Part shown: one piece after another, positions 22,256 to 26,637 of the stretch
Layout: each line of letters begins with the position of its first letter
Position numbering within the stretch: position 1 is the stretch's first letter
Assembly (NCBI GenBank): GCA_035483795.1
Contig: DATHPP010000039.1
Location: 1 to 26,637, forward strand
Source: DASXMX01 sp035483795
Lineage (GTDB): Bacteria; Planctomycetota; Phycisphaerae; Tepidisphaerales; Tepidisphaeraceae
Length of the DNA: 26,637 nt
Direction of reading: 5' to 3'
Notes under the pieces: generated by a model
The model's database searches: none
Seen by the model: the letters and a program-made list of their open reading frames with translations, nothing else
What the model was told of the DNA's origin: nothing
Translations under genes and position numbers: made by a program

Positions 22256-24310
22256 ATGCAGAGCGCCGCTGCACCCACGCATCGTCCCGCCGCGTTGACT
22301 CTGCTTTCCAGCGAAAGGCCGCGCGACGTTGGCTGGCGGCAGGCGGCCGGGCTGCTCTTCGGCGACTGGGGCACCAGCCGGCTCTACGTGCTGGGGCTCG
22401 CCCTGTTCTTTGCCGGGCGAACCAGCTTCTGGCTCATCGTCATGATGAGCGGGCTGATTCTCGGGGTCGGCTGGGCCTACGCCCAGATCTGCCGGATCTA
22501 TCCGGACGGCGGGGGAGTTTACACCGCCGCCAAACGCACCAGCCGGATCCTGGCGGTCATCGGCGCACTGCTCGTTTTTGCAGATTACACCGTCACCGCA
22601 AGCCTGAGCGTGCTCGACGCGTTCCATTATTTCGGCCTGCCCCTGCACCGCCACATCGCCGCCGCGGGCGAGGAATCGAAGCTGACCGAACCGGTTCGCC
22701 TTGCCGACGACCGCTACAACATCAAGCCCAATATCGATGCCGGCGCGAAACTCGACACCAAACGCGAAACCCCGCAGGCCCAGAAGGAACGCCTGTTTGC
22801 CCTCGATTCCCCTGGCCTGTGGGCGATCGTTGCCATCGCTTTCATCGGCCTGTTCAACATGATGGGGCCCAAGCACACGGGAGGCTTCGCGCTGGTGGCG
22901 GCGGTCGGAATGATTTTCATCACGCTGTTGATCACGGCATTCGCGCTGCCGCAGGTGTCGTGGCACGAGCTGCCCAGCCGCATCGGCCGGCCCGACCTGT
23001 CGCATCCCGGCGAGCTGTGGGTCGCGTTCGTCTCGATCGTGCTCGCGTTGAGCGGCGTCGAAGCCATCGCCAACCTGACCGGCGTCATGCAGCGCCCCGT
23101 GCCCGCCACCGCCGGCAAGGCCATCTGGGTCGTTGCCGCCGAAGTCGCGATCTTCAATATCATCCTCGCGATTGCGATGCTGGCGATCTTCCCGGTCAAC
23201 CGCGATCGCCACATGGAGGACATGGCGGCCTTTCTCGCAGGGCACTACGTCGGCGGATGGGGCGAGCTTGCCGTCCGGATGGTGGGGGGCGTACTGCTTT
23301 TATCTGCGGGAAATACCGCGATTGCCGGCATGATCTCCGTGCAATACCTCATGGCCCGCGACGGCGAACTGCCCGCGCCGCTGGTCAAGATCAACCGCTT
23401 CGGCGTCCCCTGGATGCCGGCGATGATCGCCGCCGGTCTTCCCATCCTCATCCTGCTGATCAGCCACAATCTCGACCAGCTTGCCGCCCTTTACGCCATC
23501 GGCGTCATCGGCGCCGTCGCCATCAACATCTCGCTGTGCGCCTTTCATCCCCGGCTCCGCCGCAACTGGCGGAAGATCGCCATGGCGCTGCTCGGCGCGG
23601 TTTTGCTGGCGATCTGGTTCACGCTCGCCTACGTCAAACGCGAGGCCCTGCTGTTCGTCAGCCTGGTGCTGCTGGTCGGCCTGTCCGCCCGGCAATTCAA
23701 CAAATACCTGTCGCGCCGCAAAGGCCCGCGACCTTCGCTTCTCCGCCAGGCGACGCTCGAGCAGCTCGGGCACGGCGCGCTCAGCCGGCCCAAGATCCTC
23801 ATCGGAACCTACGGCTCCGACTCGCTGGCTAGGGCGGCGTTCGTGGAGGCCAAGCGAACCCAATCCACGCTCATCGTCTGCTTCATCCGCTCGGTCCACC
23901 TGGACTATCGCTGGGACCAGCGGCTGTCCATGGACACCGACATCGCCGCCCTGCGCACCTTCGCCCGTTTCCTGGACTTTGGACATGAATTCGGCGTGCC
24001 CGTGCTTCCGGTCTACGACAGCGGCGACGATGCCGCCGAGCTGCTGGCCGAAACCGCCGCCATGCTGGGCGTGGATCGCGTCCTCATCGGCAGTAGCCGG
24101 CAAGGGGCGATCTACCACTTGATCAAAGGTCACTTCCATCAGCGGCTCGAAGCGCTTTTGCCGCCGGACATCCAGGTCCAGGTCATCACGCCCGAACCCA
24201 CATCAGCCGGCGATGTTTCAGTGGGGCGGACATTCTTGTCTGGCTCCGACCAGCGAGTGGGGGCATTCCTGCCCCCCGAGCCGGTCCGAACAGATCCTCC
24301 CCAGCAGTAA
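22256..24310 (+). CDS. APC-superfamily permease fused to a C-terminal universal stress protein domain
   Basis: The 684-residue protein has about twelve membrane helices in residues ~30-490. Characteristic stretches are LLFGDWGTSRLYVLGLALFF (which recalls the GD-GTS-LY signature of KUP potassium transporters), YPDGGGVYTAAKRTS, LSGVEAIANLTG, and AGNTAIAGMISVQYLMARDG, typical of amino-acid/polyamine/cation permeases. A charged insertion at ~140-180 sits between helices. Residues ~515-640 form a UspA-like nucleotide-binding domain (PKILIGTYGSDSLARAAFVE and GVDRVLIGSSRQGAI), which in related transporters is regulatory. The substrate, amino acid or potassium, cannot be decided. The last ~30 residues (VGRTFLSGSDQRVGAFLPPE) come from a two-hairpin repeat and are probably not part of the fold. 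No clear ribosome site precedes ATG 22256. Confidence 0.93.
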   Translation: MQSAAAPTHRPAALTLLSSERPRDVGWRQAAGLLFGDWGTSRLYVLGLALFFAGRTSFWLIVMMSGLILGVGWAYAQICRIYPDGGGVYTAAKRTSRILAVIGALLVFADYTVTASLSVLDAFHYFGLPLHRHIAAAGEESKLTEPVRLADDRYNIKPNIDAGAKLDTKRETPQAQKERLFALDSPGLWAIVAIAFIGLFNMMGPKHTGGFALVAAVGMIFITLLITAFALPQVSWHELPSRIGRPDLSHPGELWVAFVSIVLALSGVEAIANLTGVMQRPVPATAGKAIWVVAAEVAIFNIILAIAMLAIFPVNRDRHMEDMAAFLAGHYVGGWGELAVRMVGGVLLLSAGNTAIAGMISVQYLMARDGELPAPLVKINRFGVPWMPAMIAAGLPILILLISHNLDQLAALYAIGVIGAVAINISLCAFHPRLRRNWRKIAMALLGAVLLAIWFTLAYVKREALLFVSLVLLVGLSARQFNKYLSRRKGPRPSLLRQATLEQLGHGALSRPKILIGTYGSDSLARAAFVEAKRTQSTLIVCFIRSVHLDYRWDQRLSMDTDIAALRTFARFLDFGHEFGVPVLPVYDSGDDAAELLAETAAMLGVDRVLIGSSRQGAIYHLIKGHFHQRLEALLPPDIQVQVITPEPTSAGDVSVGRTFLSGSDQRVGAFLPPEPVRTDPPQQ
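24227..24276 (+). repeat. Twin-hairpin repeat in the permease 3' end
   Basis: CGGACA-TTCT-TGTCTG (24227-24242) and GGGGGCA-TTCC-TGCCCCC (24259-24276) form two short hairpins with near-identical loops, 16 bases apart. They encode VGRTFLSGS...AFLPP, a peptide type I recall from planctomycete gene ends. Confidence 0.75.
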
Positions 24311-24649
24311 GGCCAAATGATCCCCGCGAAGCGGATCGCAACGGTTGACACTCGAAAAGCCAAAAAACGTTCAGTTCTGTTCAAAACGTTCAGGCGCTTA
24401 ACGTTTTGAACAAAACTGAACGTTTTTTTGCGCTTTCGTTGCCCCCCGACATCCGCAATCCGGCTCCCCCCTTTGAAAAGCGGGACCCCAAAATATGGAA
24501 GACTTGAGCTCAGCCTGCTGTTTTTTCGCGGGCTATACAACCATGAACCCTCAAGCATCGTCAACTGCGAAACTTCCAACTCGCGGTCGCCCACAGACGC
24601 CTAAGATCTCTGGAATCGTCACCCCGAGTCGACGATTTCGGAGCGAACG
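24311..24649. other. Intergenic stretch with the third TGAAC hairpin
   Basis: These 339 bases hold the 32-bp hairpin (24362-24428) and otherwise no convincing gene. The short open frames here (24495-24707 plus and 24139-24594 minus) show no protein-like features. Confidence 0.6.
24362..24428 (+). terminator. Dispersed TGAAC repeat, copy 3: 32-bp hairpin ending in a T-run
   Basis: The arm at 24362-24393 starts AAAAAACGTTCAG and pairs with 24397-24428 at 30 of 32 positions around a 3-base loop (GCG). The 3' arm ends in seven Ts and the 5' arm starts with six As. The structure can therefore work as an intrinsic terminator on both strands. It lies 51 bases after the permease stop. The arms are the same unit as at 9903 and 13439, here in the opposite arm order to 13439. 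Confidence 0.85.
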
Positions 24650-24934
24650 TTGCCGTGCCTTATTGCCATTCTCGCGATCTCCCTCCCGCGGGTGCTGCTG
24701 GTGCTGATCTGGCTGTTCTCGGATTGGACCAGCATGGCGTTCCGCACCTGGTTCTGGCCGCTGCTGGGCTTCTTTTTCTTCCCCTACACGACGCTGGGCT
24801 ATATGTGGGCGGCCAACGCCACCAACCACCAGATCGATGGCGCCTGGGTCTTCCTGATCGTGCTGGGGGTCCTGCTGGACCTGGGCGTCATCGGCTCGAC
24901 CGGTCGGCGGCGAAGGCGCCGCCGCGATCGCTGA
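24650..24934 (+). CDS. Small membrane protein with poly-arginine tail, function unknown
   Basis: The 94-residue protein starts at TTG 24650, supported by GGAG about 7 bases upstream. It has three hydrophobic segments: CLIAILAISLPRVLLVLIWLF, FWPLLGFFFFPYTTLGYMWA and WVFLIVLGVLLDLGVIG. It then ends in RRRRRRRDR. The PCLIAILAISLPR and FFFPYTTLGYMWA stretches look like a widespread family of small uncharacterised integral membrane proteins found in actinobacteria and others. The arginine tail would be cytoplasmic by the positive-inside rule. No function can be assigned. Confidence 0.75.
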   Translation: MPCLIAILAISLPRVLLVLIWLFSDWTSMAFRTWFWPLLGFFFFPYTTLGYMWAANATNHQIDGAWVFLIVLGVLLDLGVIGSTGRRRRRRRDR

Positions 24935-25010
24935 CCGCCCGCCCACCAACGCCCGAATGGCTCATGGTGGCTCCCTCTCCTCACTAAGCGCTTGCTACTA
25001 CGGGGAAGGG

Positions 25011-25041
25011 GGCGCGCTTGGGGTCAACGGGCGCGCTTGGG
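25011..25041 (+). repeat. Short direct repeat GGCGCGCTTGGG
   Basis: GGCGCGCTTGGG occurs at 25011-25022 and 25030-25041, 19 bases apart, in the non-coding stretch before the basic protein gene. Confidence 0.6.
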
Positions 25042-25190
25042 ACCAAAGGCGCTATTCGCGGGAGCTACACTGACTTTCGCTACGACGGGGGCGCGGAGCG
25101 GGCTCATCGGGGAAATCATTTCCGCCCTATGGGGTCGTAAAGGCTGATCGTTACACTACCACCTTTGCTCGCATCGCCGGAGGAACCACG

Positions 25191-25469
25191 ATGGGACCAG
25201 CCCAGAAAAAGAGGACGACGAAAAAGGCGGCCCCGGCGAATGCAAAGGCCGCACAAAAGAAGCCCACAGATACCGAGCCTCTACGATTGGAGGCGGAGCG
25301 CCGTTTTGCGAAGGCCGAGCAGGATGAATCAAAGGGACTGCGGCGAAAGCAAACCCGTGCACGGCGAAAGACAGAACGGGCCGATATGAAAGAGGAACTG
25401 AGCCAGGCGAAGAAGAAGATTGAGCAACTGGAACAGCCGGGCCGCGGGGAACATGGCGAGGGTAAGTGA
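25191..25469 (+). CDS. Small very basic coiled-coil protein, function unknown
   Basis: ATG 25191 follows GGAGGA at 6 bases, the best ribosome site in this part. The 92-residue protein has a Lys/Ala-rich start (KKRTTKKAAPANAKAAQKK), similar in composition to histone-H1-like tails, then a charged helix (LRLEAERRFAKAEQDESKG and EELSQAKKKIEQLEQ) with heptad-like spacing. Nucleic-acid binding is plausible from charge alone. There is no cysteine, signal peptide or membrane segment. Confidence 0.7.
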   Translation: MGPAQKKRTTKKAAPANAKAAQKKPTDTEPLRLEAERRFAKAEQDESKGLRRKQTRARRKTERADMKEELSQAKKKIEQLEQPGRGEHGEGK

Positions 25470-25553
25470 AACTGCGGCTGCCATACATGCGACTTGGCCG
25501 TCCACCCCTAAACAGCGTTATCATACAGCCCCGGCACGCTCAAGGAACTTCCC

Positions 25554-25880
25554 ATGAAACGCTCACCGCTACTTCTGTTGGGACTCATTCTGGCCGGATG
25601 CACTCAAACTCCACCGCCGCAAACCCCCGTGATTACGGTCGGCATGTCGGCGGAAGAGGCCAAGGCGAGGATTGCCGCCGCCGATCCTCCATTTGCGCCG
25701 GTCTCAATCAGATCGAACAACGTCAACCCGAACAACACAGGCAATATCAGCACCGATGTGACGACGGTCTATGCCCGCCGCGGTCCGGGCGTCATCAGAA
25801 TGCGGGAGGTTGACTATGTGGTCGTTGAGGTCGAATACAACCCGGTGGTCAAAATGCCGCCATCGGTCTCGATGTACTAA
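25554..25880 (+). CDS. Small lipoprotein, function unknown
   Basis: The 108-residue protein starts MKRSPLLLLGLILAGC, a textbook lipoprotein signal with lipobox LAGC and Cys16. AAGGAA lies upstream of ATG 25554. After a Pro/Gln linker comes a short domain with VGMSAEEAKARIAAADPPF, which recalls the SmpA/BamE-like start (GMS-EE---I), then Asn-rich and strand-forming segments ending YVVVEVEYNPVV. A BamE-type fold is only a guess. Confidence 0.8.
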   Translation: MKRSPLLLLGLILAGCTQTPPPQTPVITVGMSAEEAKARIAAADPPFAPVSIRSNNVNPNNTGNISTDVTTVYARRGPGVIRMREVDYVVVEVEYNPVVKMPPSVSMY

Positions 25881-25893
25881 ATGACTGTGCCGC

Positions 25894-26637
25894 TCACTTC
25901 GCCATCGTCACGCCGGCCTGGCACAGGCAACTGCTCGTGATCTGGATGTCTGCCTTGGACCAAACCTCTTTGAATCTGGCATCGACCGCCCGGGCTTCGG
26001 CGGCTTTGCCCTGCTTGCCCAGCGAGTCGGCCAGGCCGTAAAGGCTCCAGCCGTTGTTGGGAAGCTTCTTCAGGTCGTCGCGGTAGACCTGCTCGGCTTC
26101 GGCGGGCTTGCCGGCCTTCATCAGGGCGGCGCCCAGGGCGTGCCGGGCCGGCATCATCCACGCGGGGGGTTCGTCGTAGTGGAGAGCGTCCTCCAGCTTC
26201 ACGGCTTCGCGCAGCTTGGCGAGGCCGTCGTCGGTCTTGCCTTCGCGGACGAGGATCTCGCCTTCAATCATGGCGCTGGCCAGTGAGCAGATGGCCGGCA
26301 TGGGGTTGTTGTGGAAGACCTCGCCTTCCGGGATCTTCTTGATTCCCTCGAGCCACATCGCTTGCTCAGCGCGGGCGTCAGCGGTCTTGTCGCTGGCGGC
26401 GAAGGCGATCGCTCGAGCGCCGTGGTGAAACGCATTGGTGTAAGGCATGTACTCCTTGTCCGGCTGCGGGGCGGCCAGGATCGGGTCCCACATGCCAAAG
26501 CGCACCATCACCTCATCGGGCATCGCACCGAACCCTTCGATCATCGGCGCGAACGCCCGGACGAACTCATCCGGCAGGCTCGCGACCATCGCGTTGATCT
26601 GCTTCACCGCCAGCTCGCGCTGGCCGGTCATCAGGGC
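25894..26637 (-). CDS. TPR-repeat protein, 5' end cut off by the window
   Basis: The frame is open to the right edge, so at least 247 C-terminal residues are present and the start is outside. Helical tetratricopeptide-like repeats are visible: AICSLASAMIEGEILVREGK, ARHALGAALMKAGKPAEAEQ and GWSLYGLADSLGKQGKAAEA. The C-terminus ends SSCLCQAGVTMAK. The long spacing with PPAWMMPARHALG resembles planctomycete and proteobacterial proteins with a large N-terminal domain before the repeats. A scaffold or protein-binding role is likely. It converges on the lipoprotein gene with 13 bases between the stops. Confidence 0.85.
   Translation of the reverse strand, partial: ALMTGQRELAVKQINAMVASLPDEFVRAFAPMIEGFGAMPDEVMVRFGMWDPILAAPQPDKEYMPYTNAFHHGARAIAFAASDKTADARAEQAMWLEGIKKIPEGEVFHNNPMPAICSLASAMIEGEILVREGKTDDGLAKLREAVKLEDALHYDEPPAWMMPARHALGAALMKAGKPAEAEQVYRDDLKKLPNNGWSLYGLADSLGKQGKAAEARAVDARFKEVWSKADIQITSSCLCQAGVTMAK

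Noticed and set aside
22238..23245. 335-codon minus-strand open frame opposite the permease
   Set aside because: Its translation is very rich in Asp, Gly, His and Gln with no hydrophobic core, as expected for the shadow of a membrane protein.

Overview
The window is high-GC bacterial chromosome with 19 credible protein genes, two of them cut by the window edges. I found no rRNA, tRNA, CRISPR array or transposase. The organism is probably a planctomycete, perhaps Phycisphaerae/Tepidisphaerales. That placement is an inference from three things: small membrane proteins with zinc ribbons or Pro/Ala-rich tails, many weak ribosome binding sites, and GC-rich palindromic repeats that run into coding ends and give peptides such as GSAGASPS, which I recall from planctomycete annotations. 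No marker gene was compared.

Layout. 1-1198: end of an SsuC/TauC-type ABC permease, converging on rsmE. 1413-4398: two minus-strand genes for exported proteins, a putative lipoprotein with a glycosidase-like barrel and a Tat-exported enolase-superfamily enzyme. 4655-9367: one very large NACHT/STAND-type ATPase, visibly lower in GC than its surroundings; this is the best candidate for a conflict or defence gene. 9368-10336: almost 1 kb without genes, packed with different short repeats (7-bp, 8-bp and 10-bp phased units, hairpins and a copy of a dispersed TGAAC repeat). 10337-13415: three planctomycete-style proteins of unknown function (C-terminal membrane anchor; zinc ribbon plus membrane domain; Pro-rich linker protein). 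13645-15132: a five-domain S1 protein (ribosomal protein S1-like).

15151-22066 ends in a nitrogen-control neighbourhood. A histidine kinase and an NtrC-like regulator lie on the minus strand. Divergent from them are amtB and, after a strong hairpin terminator, a P-II gene (glnK). Two parts are unusual. The regulator has lost the GAFTGA loop and has an altered Walker B, so it should not activate sigma-54 polymerase in the normal way. The P-II protein has Ile where the uridylylated Tyr51 should be. A candidate -24/-12 promoter nevertheless precedes amtB. 22256-24310 is an APC-type permease fused to a universal-stress domain. The right end holds a small membrane protein, a basic coiled-coil protein, a small lipoprotein and the end of a TPR protein.

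The most original signals are a dispersed repeat family at three intergenic places (9903, 13439, 24362). Two copies form 32-36 bp hairpins, and at one of them every mismatch is a G-U wobble, which suggests selection on the RNA. GC-rich palindromic repeats also appear to have extended or interrupted three coding sequences.
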